A stretch of DNA of 64,000 bases from DASYXZ01 sp035308965 (GTDB taxonomy: Bacteria; Acidobacteriota; Terriglobia; UBA7540): assembly GCA_035308965.1 (NCBI GenBank), contig DATGFN010000019.1:248001-312000 (forward strand), written 5' to 3'. Below, piece by piece: positions 42,515 through 52,252 of the stretch. The notes beneath the pieces were generated by a model. That model saw nothing but the letters and a program-made list of their open reading frames with translations. It made no database searches and was not told the DNA's origin. Each line of letters begins with the position of its first letter. Positions within the stretch are counted from its first letter, which is position 1. The translations under genes were made by a program, and so were the position numbers.

Positions 42515-45500
42515 ATGCATCGCAATCTCCGCGCGTCCTTGATGATTCCCTTCGAGACAACAGTAAACCTCCGCCTCATATGGCCGAATCCTTTGGGCCA
42601 TCTGCTTCCTGTAATCCTTTTCTGCTTGCTCTCATGCTCTTGCGGTGGGGGTGGGAGCACGACTCAAAATTTGCCGCCAGGGCCGATCCCCGACTTCAGT
42701 TTATCTGTCGTGCCATCGAGCGTTTCAATGGAGGCCGGAAGCTCGGCGTCGGCCTCTGTATTGGTCACCGCGTTAAACGGCTTTGCGTCCCAGGTCAGCA
42801 TACAAACCAGCGGCCCGACGACCGGCATTACCATTTCACCTTCAGTCGCGACGCTTGCGCCAGGCACGCCTCAGCAATTGACTCTTTCGGCGAGCTCATC
42901 GATTGTAATTTCAAATGCCATCGTCAGCATTACGGGAACATCCGGCTCGCTGACACACACCGCGCAGTTGACGTTGTCGGTTACCCCCATCGTGACCTCC
43001 AACGTGCCGCCTTTCCGAATGCGATACGTACGGACAGACGCCACCACTTCCTATTCTCAGTGGTTAAATTCAAGCTGGATCATTTATAACCCCCCCACGT
43101 CCCGATTTTTCGTGACTGACCCCGATTCAAACCACATATTTGTTCTCGATGCCGGCACGGAAACGGTGGTGGGAGCCATCAAAATTCCCGGCGCCTTTGG
43201 CATCGACGATACTCCCGACCATCTGACTCTTTACGTGGGCACCCAGATTGGCGACATTTATGCAATTGATCCGGTCGGTATGACTGTTACAAAGAGATAT
43301 TTGGCCGCGCGGATCGGCCCTAACGGCTTTAACGCGTATTCCGTGCGCGTGATGGCGGACGGACGTTTAGCGCTGCTGGGGGGGCAGGGGGGAATCCCCA
43401 GTGTCGACGGCTATGGAGAATTCGCATTCTGGAATCCGGCTGACAATTCGCTCTCAGCGTATTACTCCTCCCAGCTTTGTGGCTCAATGATGGGCAGCAT
43501 AGGGGTTTTCACCCGCACGCCCGACCGTGCGAAGGTGGTTGTGGCCAGCATCGACAGCGACCGCACTTTGTGTGAAGTCGACGAAGGTACTGCCACAGGT
43601 AATTACGCGACCGTGGCCTCGATTGATAGCTTCATATGGCATCTTGCCTTCTCTCCGGACGGAAAATGGATTGCACTTCCAGTATCTTACACTCAGGCGG
43701 GTGTGCTTGACGCTCACACGCTGGCTGAAGTTGCTCGGTTTAATGTGGCCGGTGATACCTCGTCCGCTTCAGGATTTTTCGTGAGCTCGGACTCGAAGAC
43801 GCTCTATACTCCCTCCAGTAGCATTGTGTACGCGTACGACCTAAGTACAGGCCTGCAGACCGCATGGCTTCCCAATGTTGTCGTCCAACCCCACGCCGGC
43901 GGTGGCGCGGTAGGCCCAATCTCCGGACCAAACATCCAGGCCTTGGATGGAACCGGGCTGGTCGCCGGCCCGATGGAAGAAGGCGTAGGGTTCCTCGACA
44001 CGACATCCTTGCACACAGGTTCTGTTGGAACGCAATTCTTGAACGGCTATCTCAATCCCGATACCGGGCCAACCGTAGGCGGGACTCCTACGACTTGGTC
44101 TGTTCCAAACTCTTTCGGTCCAATTACGGATATTTATTTCGGAAGCCAGAAAGCCTTTTCTGTATCGGGTGTTTCGGCATCAATCTCGGCAACAACACCT
44201 CCCGGCGCCTCCGGACCCGCTGATGTCTATACGCTTGTTTCGGATGGTGGCATCCAACTTCTACCCGAGGCTTTCAGTTATGGACCTTCGGTTCTGCAAA
44301 TCACGCCGGACGCAGCCTCTGCTGAAGGCGGCACGGGCTTCATTTACGGATACGGGCTGGGGCCAAACGCCTCAACGGCGATCCCATCTGATTTGCAGGT
44401 GATGGTGGGCGGTAAAGCGGCAACAGTCGCCGCATTCAATTGGAATGCGTATAGCTCAGGCGCTGCGCCCTTTCCTCTTCAGAGTGTGATGTTTAACATC
44501 CCGGCAGGCGTTGCCGGCTCTGCTGTAGATATCACTATTTCCACCAGTTCGGGGTCGGTGACGGTTCACGGTGCGATGACTTATCGTTCGGCGGTCCTTC
44601 AATTCTCTATTGCAGGATCAGTTCTCGCCCAAGGAATTTACGATTCCACCCGGGACGTTTACTATTTTACTGATGCAGGCAAGATCCAAGTCTTTTCGAA
44701 AACCAGTGGGACATGGCTGGTACCCATCAGCGTCTCAGGAGCACAACGCCTGTGGGGCATCGCGCTTTCGGCGGATGGAAGCAAGCTCGCCATTGCAGAT
44801 GTAGTAGGCAATTCCATTTATGTTCTCAATCCGGACAACCCTGCGACGGCACAGGAATTTCCGGTCCCTCAGGCCGGGTCCGGGACTATCCGATCCCCTG
44901 TCGGCGTCGCCGTTAGCAACACTGGAATCGTATATTTCTCAGCCTCGACTACGGGGGGGACGGGATATGACGTCTACTTTAAGCTAAACACAAGTTCCGG
45001 CCAAGTGACAGCCTACTCCGTCGGCACCAACTCGTTCCAGACGGACAAATACCTGCGAACTATCCTGAGGGACGATAACAGTATGGTTTACGCGAATGAT
45101 GATGGCGCGGTTTTTACCATTGATACCGCCACTGACAAGATCTCTTATGCTAAGGACAATCCGGGATGCTGCTATGGCGACTACGAGTTGTCCATCTCTG
45201 GCAACCAAGCTCGTATCGCGGCGACCGGGTACCTCTATGATTCCAACCTTAACGCGGAGTCTTATGTGGGCTTGAATCTGAGAGAGAGAGCAAACACTTC
45301 ATATCTTTATGGCGAAAAGTTAAGCGCAGACGGCAGACTGCTGTTCCAACCCACCACAACTGGCATCGACGTGCTTGATGGCAGATTGGGAACTCTGTTA
45401 ACACGGATTGCGCTCCCCATCACACTCACACCGACCTACGATACGTTAGTGTCGGATGGCAAAGACAACACCCTGATCGCCATTACTGGGCCCTTTGGAG

Positions 45501-45712
45501 GTGGCATCGCGGTGATCGATTTGAATTCCATTACCGAACCTTCTCCGCTCCCATATGAGCCCAATGTTGAAGTTGCAGGGCCTCTCGCGACGGCACGTTT
45601 TACTTCCACAATCGGACGGAGCAACCCGTCACTTCCTAGCGGCGCGATTCCTTTCACGGGCCCCATCCTATACACGATTCCGCACGTGAAAACCAATCCG
45701 ATTATACAATAA
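42515..45712 (+). CDS. Very large secreted lipoprotein with Ig-like and propeller domains
   Basis: About 1066 residues from ATG 42515; ATG 42542 is another possible start. The N-terminal signal peptide ends in a lipobox (LFCLLSC), followed by a Gly-rich spacer. An Ig-like domain (about 60-160) with FSLSVVPSSVSMEAGSSASA is of the type common in Acidobacteriota surface proteins. Then come two YVTN/NHL-like beta-propellers (about 175-500 and 700-1000), with an IPT/TIG-like domain between them (about 545-700, GVSASISATTPPGASGPADV and ITPDAASAEGGTGFIYGYGLG). Probably surface-exposed, for binding or adhesion. Stand-alone gene. Confidence 0.8.
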   Translation: MHRNLRASLMIPFETTVNLRLIWPNPLGHLLPVILFCLLSCSCGGGGSTTQNLPPGPIPDFSLSVVPSSVSMEAGSSASASVLVTALNGFASQVSIQTSGPTTGITISPSVATLAPGTPQQLTLSASSSIVISNAIVSITGTSGSLTHTAQLTLSVTPIVTSNVPPFRMRYVRTDATTSYSQWLNSSWIIYNPPTSRFFVTDPDSNHIFVLDAGTETVVGAIKIPGAFGIDDTPDHLTLYVGTQIGDIYAIDPVGMTVTKRYLAARIGPNGFNAYSVRVMADGRLALLGGQGGIPSVDGYGEFAFWNPADNSLSAYYSSQLCGSMMGSIGVFTRTPDRAKVVVASIDSDRTLCEVDEGTATGNYATVASIDSFIWHLAFSPDGKWIALPVSYTQAGVLDAHTLAEVARFNVAGDTSSASGFFVSSDSKTLYTPSSSIVYAYDLSTGLQTAWLPNVVVQPHAGGGAVGPISGPNIQALDGTGLVAGPMEEGVGFLDTTSLHTGSVGTQFLNGYLNPDTGPTVGGTPTTWSVPNSFGPITDIYFGSQKAFSVSGVSASISATTPPGASGPADVYTLVSDGGIQLLPEAFSYGPSVLQITPDAASAEGGTGFIYGYGLGPNASTAIPSDLQVMVGGKAATVAAFNWNAYSSGAAPFPLQSVMFNIPAGVAGSAVDITISTSSGSVTVHGAMTYRSAVLQFSIAGSVLAQGIYDSTRDVYYFTDAGKIQVFSKTSGTWLVPISVSGAQRLWGIALSADGSKLAIADVVGNSIYVLNPDNPATAQEFPVPQAGSGTIRSPVGVAVSNTGIVYFSASTTGGTGYDVYFKLNTSSGQVTAYSVGTNSFQTDKYLRTILRDDNSMVYANDDGAVFTIDTATDKISYAKDNPGCCYGDYELSISGNQARIAATGYLYDSNLNAESYVGLNLRERANTSYLYGEKLSADGRLLFQPTTTGIDVLDGRLGTLLTRIALPITLTPTYDTLVSDGKDNTLIAITGPFGGGIAVIDLNSITEPSPLPYEPNVEVAGPLATARFTSTIGRSNPSLPSGAIPFTGPILYTIPHVKTNPIIQ

Positions 45713-45861
45713 TTGGAATTGAAGGCAAACTTTCTGTTAGGGGCCATTGCGTCGGACCTGATCGCCCCCCCGACTCGTGCCGATGGATCCGGCCAAGGAA
45801 AATTCCGTTCATTGAGATTGCTTGCAGGATATTGCGAGTTAATTAAAAAGGAACCTCCTTC

Positions 45862-46377
45862 TTACACTTGGAATTCGCGTTTCACTTTTTCGGATTTTTC
45901 CGCCACTGACCGGGCGAGGTCTTCCTTGTGGGTGGCGAGTTTTTGGGCGAGGTCCGCATCCGCGGTGGCGATGATTTCGACGGCGAAAATGGCGGCGTTG
46001 ATGGCACCCGGCTTGCCAATGGCCGTGCAGGCTACGGGAACTCCGCCCGGCATTTGCACGGTGCTCAACAAGGCGTCAAGGCCCGCCAAGGTGGTGGTGG
46101 CCATGGGGACGCCGATCACAGGCAAAGTTGTCTCCGCCGCGACCACGCCCGCCAGGTGGGAGGCGCCACCTGCCCCCACGATAATCACTTTCAATCCGCG
46201 GCTAATGGCGCTGCGCGCGTACTCGGAAGTCCGCGCGGGCGAGCGGTGGGCAGAAGTGATATCCAATTCGAATGGCACCCCGAATTTTTTCAAGGTTAAA
46301 GCGGTTTCTGTCATCACCGGCAGGTCTGTGTCGCTACCCATGATGATCCCCACGAGGGGACGCTGCTTTTCCGTCAC
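45862..46377 (-). CDS. purE: N5-carboxyaminoimidazole ribonucleotide mutase
   Basis: A 171-residue class I PurE with GIIMGSDTD (10-18), SAHRSP (42-47), VIIVGAGGASHLAGVVAA and the PMATTTLAGLDALLSTVQMP active-site loop. It moves the carboxyl group from N5-CAIR to give CAIR in purine synthesis. It lies 61 bp downstream of purD on the same strand and is probably co-transcribed. purK is not in the window. Confidence 0.96.
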   Translation of the reverse strand: MTEKQRPLVGIIMGSDTDLPVMTETALTLKKFGVPFELDITSAHRSPARTSEYARSAISRGLKVIIVGAGGASHLAGVVAAETTLPVIGVPMATTTLAGLDALLSTVQMPGGVPVACTAIGKPGAINAAIFAVEIIATADADLAQKLATHKEDLARSVAEKSEKVKREFQV

Positions 46378-46438
46378 TGTTGGTCTCCTTTTGTCTCCAT
46401 CGGGAGGAGGGCGCCCGACGGGCGCGCCGTTTTCCCGA

Positions 46439-47779
46439 TCATAATTTTGCCGGACCCCGAAGGGCCTGGCCCGGTCGCGGAAGGGGCGTGCTCTCCGGAG
46501 TGACCGGCAATCGCGTGAGGCCTTTGGCCCCGATGTCGCGGCGGCAGTGCATGCCCTCGAACCGTATTTTGTCCACGGCGGCGTAGGCGCGCTCGATGGC
46601 CGCAGGCAAGTCTTCCGCCGTCGCCGTCACGCCCAGAACCCGCCCGCCATTGGTAACCAGTTGATGGTCGCGAACGGTGGTGGCGGCAAAAAATACTTTC
46701 ACCCCACCCAGCGATTCCGCCACATCAACCCCTGTGATCACGTGCCCTGTTTCCGGGGTGCCGGGATATCCTTTGGCCGCCAGCACCACGCACACGGCGG
46801 GGTTCGGACTCCAATGCGCTTCCTGGACGCTCAGTTGGCCCTCGCGCAACGCGAGCAGTAGTTCTACCAAGTCCACGCGCAGCCGCATCATAATGGGCTG
46901 GGTTTCCGGATCGCCCAGGCGGACGTTGTACTCAAGAACTTTGGGCCCGGCGACTGTCATCATCAAACCGCAATAGAGAAAGCCGCGGTAAGGCGCGCCC
47001 TCGGCCGCCATGCCCGCAAGCGTGGGCGCCACAATATGGCGGACGATGCTCTCGCGCTGGCGGTCGCTGAGAATCGAACTGTCGCTATAGGCCCCCATGC
47101 CGCCGGTGTTGGGCCCTTGATCGTTGTCGAACACCGCCTTGTGATCCTGGGTGGGCGCGAGAGGCAGAATACACTTGCCATCGGTAAGAACGATGAAGGA
47201 CATCTCTTCGCCGCTCAGGCACTCCTCAATGACCACGGTCTCCCCGGCCGCACCCAGTGTCGCCCGGCGCATGAAGTCGTCGAGCGCGCGCTCGGCCTCC
47301 TCGCGACTGTGCGCCACCACTACACCTTTGCCGGCCGCCAATCCATCCGCCTTAATCACCACCGGCGTTGCAAATCCATCGAGGCTTTTCACCGCATCCT
47401 CAAAATTCTTCGCCACCGCGAATCGCGCCGTGGGAATGTTGTGCCGTTGCATAAATAATTTGGAATAGGTCTTGCTGCCTTCGAGGCTGGCCGCGGCTTT
47501 GGTGGGGCCGATGATGTGAAGGCCGGCGTGTTCAAACTCGTCCACTACTCCGGCGACCAGCGGCGCCTCAGGACCCACTACGGTCAAGTCGGCTTTCACC
47601 GACTGGGCCAAGGCAAGAATCTCCAGCGGACTGGAAACGTTCACCGGGAGGCACTCCGCCTCGCGCGCGATGCCAGGATTGCCTGGAGCGCAGTAGATCT
47701 CCTCCATCCGCTGGCTCTCGCGCAGTTTCCACATCAATGCGTGCTCGCGGCCGCCAGAACCCACAATTAGTATTTTCAT
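46439..47779 (-). CDS. purD: Phosphoribosylamine-glycine ligase
   Basis: A 446-residue GARS enzyme with ATP-grasp fold: ILIVGSGGREHALMWKL at the N-terminus, GPTKAAASLEGSKTYSK, VIKADGLAAGKGVVVA, LPLAPTQDHKAVFDNDQGPN, TGGMGAYSD and EYNVRLGDPETQ. It couples glycine to phosphoribosylamine in purine synthesis. Length is usual. Upstream neighbour in the purDE pair. Confidence 0.96.
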   Translation of the reverse strand: MKILIVGSGGREHALMWKLRESQRMEEIYCAPGNPGIAREAECLPVNVSSPLEILALAQSVKADLTVVGPEAPLVAGVVDEFEHAGLHIIGPTKAAASLEGSKTYSKLFMQRHNIPTARFAVAKNFEDAVKSLDGFATPVVIKADGLAAGKGVVVAHSREEAERALDDFMRRATLGAAGETVVIEECLSGEEMSFIVLTDGKCILPLAPTQDHKAVFDNDQGPNTGGMGAYSDSSILSDRQRESIVRHIVAPTLAGMAAEGAPYRGFLYCGLMMTVAGPKVLEYNVRLGDPETQPIMMRLRVDLVELLLALREGQLSVQEAHWSPNPAVCVVLAAKGYPGTPETGHVITGVDVAESLGGVKVFFAATTVRDHQLVTNGGRVLGVTATAEDLPAAIERAYAAVDKIRFEGMHCRRDIGAKGLTRLPVTPESTPLPRPGQALRGPAKL

Positions 47780-47981
47780 AACGCGCCGTTACACTATCGG
47801 CAGAGGGTGCCTGTTGTCAATCCTCTCTTTACCTGGATGGTGCACTTTATATTTCGGCTGTTTTCTGAATAACCTTTTTCAGATGGAGAGAGACCGGATC
47901 CCGAATTCGAGTTTATTTCCCGGATCGGGTCTCCCCGCGCGCAAGCAGCGAGTATCGAAACCGTTTGTGGATGGGTGTATA

Positions 47982-48557
47982 ATGCGTTTCATGGGCATCG
48001 ATGTAATTCCCAAGCTGACTTACGAAGAGTTTCGGCAGCTCCCCGATGATGGCAAGCGGTATGAGCTGATTCACGGGGAGGTCCATGTGACTCCGTCTCC
48101 TACCACAAGACATCAATGGGTACTGCACCACCTTGACTACAGCCTCACTACCTACGTCCAGCGGCAAAATGTGGGCGAAGTCTGGGTGGCGCCGCTTGAT
48201 GTCCGGCTAAGCGATAACACCGCCGTGCAGCCCGACCTCATTTACGTCTCCAATGCGCGGGCGGAAATCATCCAGGAGAACTTTATCGCAGGCTCGCCCG
48301 ACCTGGTGGTGGAAATCCTATCCCCCTCGACCGCCGCCCATGATCGGGCGACGAAATTGCGCATTTATGCAGATGCGGGGGTGCCACAGGTTTGGTACAT
48401 CGATCCCAAGGCAAAAACGGTTGAAATACTAAAGCTCGAAGGCCGGAAGTATTTTGTGGACGCCGCTCTGGCCGGAGACCAATTGCTCACTTCCGATCTT
48501 TTCCCCGGTTGGGAATTGCCTCTCGATAAACTCTTCGATTTTCGGGGCCGCTTTTAA
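47982..48557 (+). CDS. Uma2 family (DUF820) endonuclease-fold protein
   Basis: About 192 residues from ATG 47982; ATG 47991 is equally plausible. The longer frame from 47814 has no homology. PD-(D/E)xK pattern of the family: Asp in VQPDLIYVS, Glu in LVVEILSPST and Lys in RATKLRIYADAGV; the C-terminal WYIDPKAKTVEILKLE is typical. The biological role of Uma2 proteins is poorly known; they are abundant in Cyanobacteria and Acidobacteriota. It lies 45 bp before mnmG on the same strand. Confidence 0.85.
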   Translation: MRFMGIDVIPKLTYEEFRQLPDDGKRYELIHGEVHVTPSPTTRHQWVLHHLDYSLTTYVQRQNVGEVWVAPLDVRLSDNTAVQPDLIYVSNARAEIIQENFIAGSPDLVVEILSPSTAAHDRATKLRIYADAGVPQVWYIDPKAKTVEILKLEGRKYFVDAALAGDQLLTSDLFPGWELPLDKLFDFRGRF

Positions 48558-48602
48558 TTTGGCCGCATTCCCTTCATAATAGTCTGGGCTGAAACCGAAT
48601 CC

Positions 48603-50642
48603 ATGAATCAAGGATTTACGGAACAATACGATGTAGTAGTTGTAGGTGCGGGCCATGCCGGCTGCGAGGCGGCAATGGCCGCGGCGCGTATGGGCCTGAA
48701 GACCGCCCTTTACACCATGAATCTCGACCTCATCGCGCAGATGTCCTGCAATCCTGCGGTGGGGGGCATCGCCAAAGGCCACCTGGTGCGCGAGGTGGAC
48801 GCACTCGGCGGCATCATGGGAGAAGTGATCGACGCGGTGGGCATCCAGTTTCGCCTGCTCAACACCAGTCGCGGGCCGGCGGTTTGGTCGCCGCGCGCCC
48901 AAGCCGACAAAAAACAGTATCGCGTGAAAATGCGCCAGGTGCTTGAAGCCGAGCCCAACTTGCGCATCAAGCAAGCCGAGGTGGTGGACCTCGTGTTCGA
49001 CGTAGGTGCGGTTCGCGAACCGCCCGTACAGGGAAAGGGAGGGCGCGTGCTCGGCATCCGTCTGCGCGACGGCCGGACCGTGGAAGCAGGCGCAGTGGTC
49101 GTTACCACCGGGACATTCTTGAACGGACTCATTCATTGCGGCGAACAATCCTACCCCGCCGGACGTTCGGGGGAAGCGGCAGCGGTAATGCTGGGTGAGG
49201 CGTTGCGCGGACTCGGATTTGAAATCGGGCGGCTGAAAACCGGAACTCCGCCCCGGCTCGACGCGCGCACCATCGACTTCTCCAAATTCCAGGTACAGGC
49301 CGGCGACGCGGTCCCCACTCCATTCAGCTTCCGTACCCGCGCCATCACCCAACCGCAAACGGTTTGCTGGATTACATACTCGAACGCCGAAACGCACCGC
49401 GTGCTCCGGGAAAACTTGCACCGCTCGCCACTCTATTCGGGGCAGATCAAAAGCCTTGGGCCGCGCTATTGCCCGTCCATCGAAGACAAAATCGTAAAAT
49501 TTCCCGACAAGGCCCAACATCAGATTTTTCTCGAACCCGAGGGCCTGGATACTAATGAAATTTACGTGAACGGCATGTCCACATCCATGCCCATTGACGT
49601 GCAAGTGGCGATGGTGAAGTCCATTCCTGGGCTCGAAAACGCGGACATGATTCGCCCCGGCTACGCCATTGAATACGACATGGTGCAGCCCACCGAACTT
49701 TATCCCTGGCTTGAAACCAAGAAAATCTCCAATCTATTTCTGGCCGGACAAATTAACGGCACCACCGGCTACGAAGAGGCGGCCTGCCAGGGCATCATGG
49801 CGGGCATTAACGCCGGACTGAGGGTTCAGGAAAAAGAACCGGTGACCATCGAGCGCACGCGCGGCTACACCGGTATCTTGATCGACGACCTGGTGAGCAA
49901 AGGCGCCGACGAGCCTTACCGGATGTTCACTTCGCGCGCCGAATTCCGCCTTCACCTGCGCATTGACAATGCGGATGAGAGGTTGACGCCCATCGGATAC
50001 CAGGCGGGCACCTTCAAGCAAAAAGATTACGATGCATTCCTCGCCAAACAAGCGCGAATTTCCGCCGCCACCAAATTCCTGGTTGAAAACCGGCTGGACC
50101 CCGCTTCGCGTGCGGGGCGCGAAGTTTATTCCAAGCTCGGATTGTTTAGTGACGGCCGCTTCACCGGGGCATCAACGTTGACCGGCGCGCAACTCCTAAA
50201 GAGGAATGAAGTGACGGCCGAAGATTTGATGGAGTGGGTCAGCGAGGGCTTAAGCAAACTAAGAATGACATCTAACCCTCGCCCCCATGGGGGAGAGGGT
50301 GTCCCGCAGAGCGGGACGGGTGAGGGGGTTGCTGGGTCCAGCGGACCAAATTCACTAACCCGCGAAGAAGCCCGCCGGATTGAAACCGATTTCAAATACG
50401 AGGGCTATCTGGTTCAGCAGGAAAAACAGATTGAACGCATGAAGCGCGCCGAAGCCCGTCATATCCCCGATTGGTTCGACTACAAAAAAGTCTCCGGACT
50501 CTCCCGCGAGGTCGTGGAAAAGCTGACCAAGGTCCGCCCGCTAACTCTTGCCCAGGCCGGCCGTATTCCGGGCATCACCCCCGCCGCGGTGTCATTGGTG
50601 AACGTGTATATTGAAATCTTCCAGCACCGCGCGGCAGGATAA
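48603..50642 (+). CDS. mnmG: tRNA uridine-5-carboxymethylaminomethyl modification enzyme MnmG (with in-frame element)
   Basis: A 679-residue FAD-dependent MnmG. Rossmann motif VVVVGAGHAGCEAAMAAARMG at the N-terminus, CNPAVGGIAKGHLVREVDALGG, GRSGEAAAVMLGEALRG, RLKTGTPPRLD, GLDTNEIYVNGMSTSMP and SRAEFRLHLRIDNAD are all intact. With MnmE it modifies wobble uridine in tRNA. The length exceeds the usual 610-640 because a 57-bp palindromic element (50274-50330) is inserted in frame in the linker before ARRIETDFKYEGYLVQQ, adding 19 codons plus flanking extra residues. The frame is not broken, so the protein is probably active. Confidence 0.95.
   Translation: MNQGFTEQYDVVVVGAGHAGCEAAMAAARMGLKTALYTMNLDLIAQMSCNPAVGGIAKGHLVREVDALGGIMGEVIDAVGIQFRLLNTSRGPAVWSPRAQADKKQYRVKMRQVLEAEPNLRIKQAEVVDLVFDVGAVREPPVQGKGGRVLGIRLRDGRTVEAGAVVVTTGTFLNGLIHCGEQSYPAGRSGEAAAVMLGEALRGLGFEIGRLKTGTPPRLDARTIDFSKFQVQAGDAVPTPFSFRTRAITQPQTVCWITYSNAETHRVLRENLHRSPLYSGQIKSLGPRYCPSIEDKIVKFPDKAQHQIFLEPEGLDTNEIYVNGMSTSMPIDVQVAMVKSIPGLENADMIRPGYAIEYDMVQPTELYPWLETKKISNLFLAGQINGTTGYEEAACQGIMAGINAGLRVQEKEPVTIERTRGYTGILIDDLVSKGADEPYRMFTSRAEFRLHLRIDNADERLTPIGYQAGTFKQKDYDAFLAKQARISAATKFLVENRLDPASRAGREVYSKLGLFSDGRFTGASTLTGAQLLKRNEVTAEDLMEWVSEGLSKLRMTSNPRPHGGEGVPQSGTGEGVAGSSGPNSLTREEARRIETDFKYEGYLVQQEKQIERMKRAEARHIPDWFDYKKVSGLSREVVEKLTKVRPLTLAQAGRIPGITPAAVSLVNVYIEIFQHRAAG
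50274..50330. repeat. Family B palindromic element inside mnmG
   Basis: 57 bp with a hairpin centred on the perfect 12-bp palindrome CCCCCATGGGGG (50282-50293) extended by CCCTC/GAGGG, then GTCCCGC/GCGGGAC (50301-50317), then GGGTGAGGG. The 57 bp are a multiple of three and have no stop in the mnmG frame. The GTCCCGC/GCGGGAC arms are identical to those in family A copies R2 and R3. Confidence 0.85.
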
Positions 50643-50729
50643 GAACCTTGCCGCGCACGCGGCGCTCTTGCCATCCGCCTCTTTGCTTTTAGCACCCCGC
50701 GTTGCTAGAATCAGAGCCAAGGAGTTGCC

Positions 50730-50942
50730 ATGAACGGAACGGAGATCATTTTTGAGGTCGAAGAATCGCCCGAGGGGGGCTTCGAGGCGCGCGCTTTAGG
50801 GCATTCGATATTTACCGAAGCGGAGACAATGGAGAAACTTCGGGAAATGATCCGCGACGCCGTGCGCTGCCACTTTGACCCTGAGTCTGCTCCGCGGCTC
50901 ATTCGCCTTCACCTGGTGAAAGACGAGGTTATTCCAGCTTGA
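50730..50942 (+). CDS. HicB-like antitoxin
   Basis: A 70-residue protein of the short HicB type: EIIFEVEESPEGGFEARALG, then IFTEAETMEKLREMIRDAV and a C-terminal strand. This is the partial RNase-H-like fold that masks HicA toxins; database entries often mislabel it as a 2-oxoisovalerate dehydrogenase fragment. It has no DNA-binding domain. It overlaps the hicA-like gene by TTGA. The Shine-Dalgarno AAGGAG lies 6 bases before the ATG. Confidence 0.85.
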   Translation: MNGTEIIFEVEESPEGGFEARALGHSIFTEAETMEKLREMIRDAVRCHFDPESAPRLIRLHLVKDEVIPA

Positions 50943-51187
50943 AGCTCCCGCGCGATCAGGACGGGCAGAAACTTGCCGCCCTGCTTGGCTCCTACGGCTA
51001 CCAGATAACCCGCCAAACCGGGAGCCACATGCGCCTTACCTCCACGCTCAAGGGAAGGGAGCACCACATCACAGTCCCCACGCACAAGGCCCTCAGCGTG
51101 GGCACGTTGCACGGCATCCTACGCGAAATTGCAATCTACCTGGAGATGGAACTCCCCAGATTCGCAGATGAACTTTTCCGGCATTAG
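50939..51187 (+). CDS. HicA-like mRNA interferase toxin
   Basis: An 82-residue double-stranded-RNA-binding-fold toxin with the catalytic His in RQTGSHMRLTS and the usual TVPTHKALSVGTLHGILREI. The start is TTG overlapping the TGA of the antitoxin. HicA toxins cleave mRNA. Gene order is antitoxin first, the reverse of the classical hicAB order, which is known in some families. Confidence 0.87.
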   Translation: MKLPRDQDGQKLAALLGSYGYQITRQTGSHMRLTSTLKGREHHITVPTHKALSVGTLHGILREIAIYLEMELPRFADELFRH

Positions 51188-51239
51188 CGCCGCGCGGGGC
51201 TTGAGATCAATAGGGGAGGTCGCGCCTTGGCGCCGTGCT

Positions 51240-52199
51240 TTACGGAACCACCCTCATGGTGATCGTGTTTGATTTCACCCAGGTCTTGGTTTGGTCGTCG
51301 AATCGTGAGGCTTGGATCGTGTACGTGCCGGGCCTGCTCAAATCGTAGAGCATGTCCAGATGTGCGGCGAGCCGAGCCTCGGTCCCATGAGGGCCGACTC
51401 CGCAAGGGTGGCCGTTGCCAGTCTCGATGACCTTTCGAAGTCCAGGGCCGCCGATCCACGGCAGGGGATTACCACCCGCGTCGTACGCCTGTTCGTCGTA
51501 CCTCGCGCAATCGAACGCTAGCTCGAGGCCGGTTAGGTTCGTGGTGTACATTCGCAACGGGATATCCGAACCAGATTTGACAGTGTCCTCGGGGATTGTA
51601 ATGGTTAGGAGGAATGGCGCAGTCGCCCCGGCGAAGCGCCGGTCGTATTCAGAAGGCTCCTTGATGGTCACGGTGATTATGTTCGATTCCACGACCAAGT
51701 TGCTCGTGACGCGCTGTCCAATCTGGATTGTATAGTCCCCAGCCTTGCTCATGTCGTGCTCGCCGTCAATGTAGAGCGTGTCTTCCCATACCTCGCCGGG
51801 CTTGAACTCGGGTCCGCCGACGATTGTTCTGGGTGGCGTGGCGTCAGCTCTCCGGCTGAACTGCTGGGCGAACTCCGTGCGCGGCGGTAACGCGCCAGTC
51901 CGATCGCGAACCTCGACGTTCAGCCCTGGTGTGCGTAGGTTGCCGAACCCGCGGTACTCAGGAATTCCATGATCGGATACGTTCTTGGCGACTAGCTCTA
52001 TGATCACCGGTGACCCGGCCCGAACCACAGGCTGGACAGCGCGTATGGTGACTGAAATTGGAGCCTGCGCGGGTGTGCCAAATGCGCTCGCCCACTGTCC
52101 GCCAAGCGCCCAGCTCGCAGCGAGAGCAGACCGGATATGTCCAGCGCTCAGACCCATGGCGAACACAACAAGAATAGCGAAAGTTTGTCGGCTCTTCAT
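51240..52199 (-). CDS. Secreted protein of unknown function
   Basis: About 319 residues from ATG 52199, which has AAGGAG at good spacing (the longer frame from 52271 is unlikely). The signal peptide has core FAILVVFAMGLSAG and cleavage after ALA. The mature part is beta-rich with two similar Ig-like segments (about 50-155, PISVTIRAVQPVVRAGSPVI; about 180-319, PFLLTITIPEDTVKSGSDIP), each followed by a GDYTIQ or GTYTIQ strand. No family is recognised. Same strand as the thioredoxin-like gene; 53-base gap. Confidence 0.65.
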   Translation of the reverse strand: MKSRQTFAILVVFAMGLSAGHIRSALAASWALGGQWASAFGTPAQAPISVTIRAVQPVVRAGSPVIIELVAKNVSDHGIPEYRGFGNLRTPGLNVEVRDRTGALPPRTEFAQQFSRRADATPPRTIVGGPEFKPGEVWEDTLYIDGEHDMSKAGDYTIQIGQRVTSNLVVESNIITVTIKEPSEYDRRFAGATAPFLLTITIPEDTVKSGSDIPLRMYTTNLTGLELAFDCARYDEQAYDAGGNPLPWIGGPGLRKVIETGNGHPCGVGPHGTEARLAAHLDMLYDLSRPGTYTIQASRFDDQTKTWVKSNTITMRVVP

Positions 52200-52252
52200 T
52201 TGTCGTTCTCCTTGCGATGGGTACTCCGGCGAGCTCGCTAAAAGCTTTGGGG

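Noticed and set aside
48429..49604. 391-codon minus-strand frame opposite mnmG
   Set aside because: Antisense shadow of an unmistakable mnmG gene.
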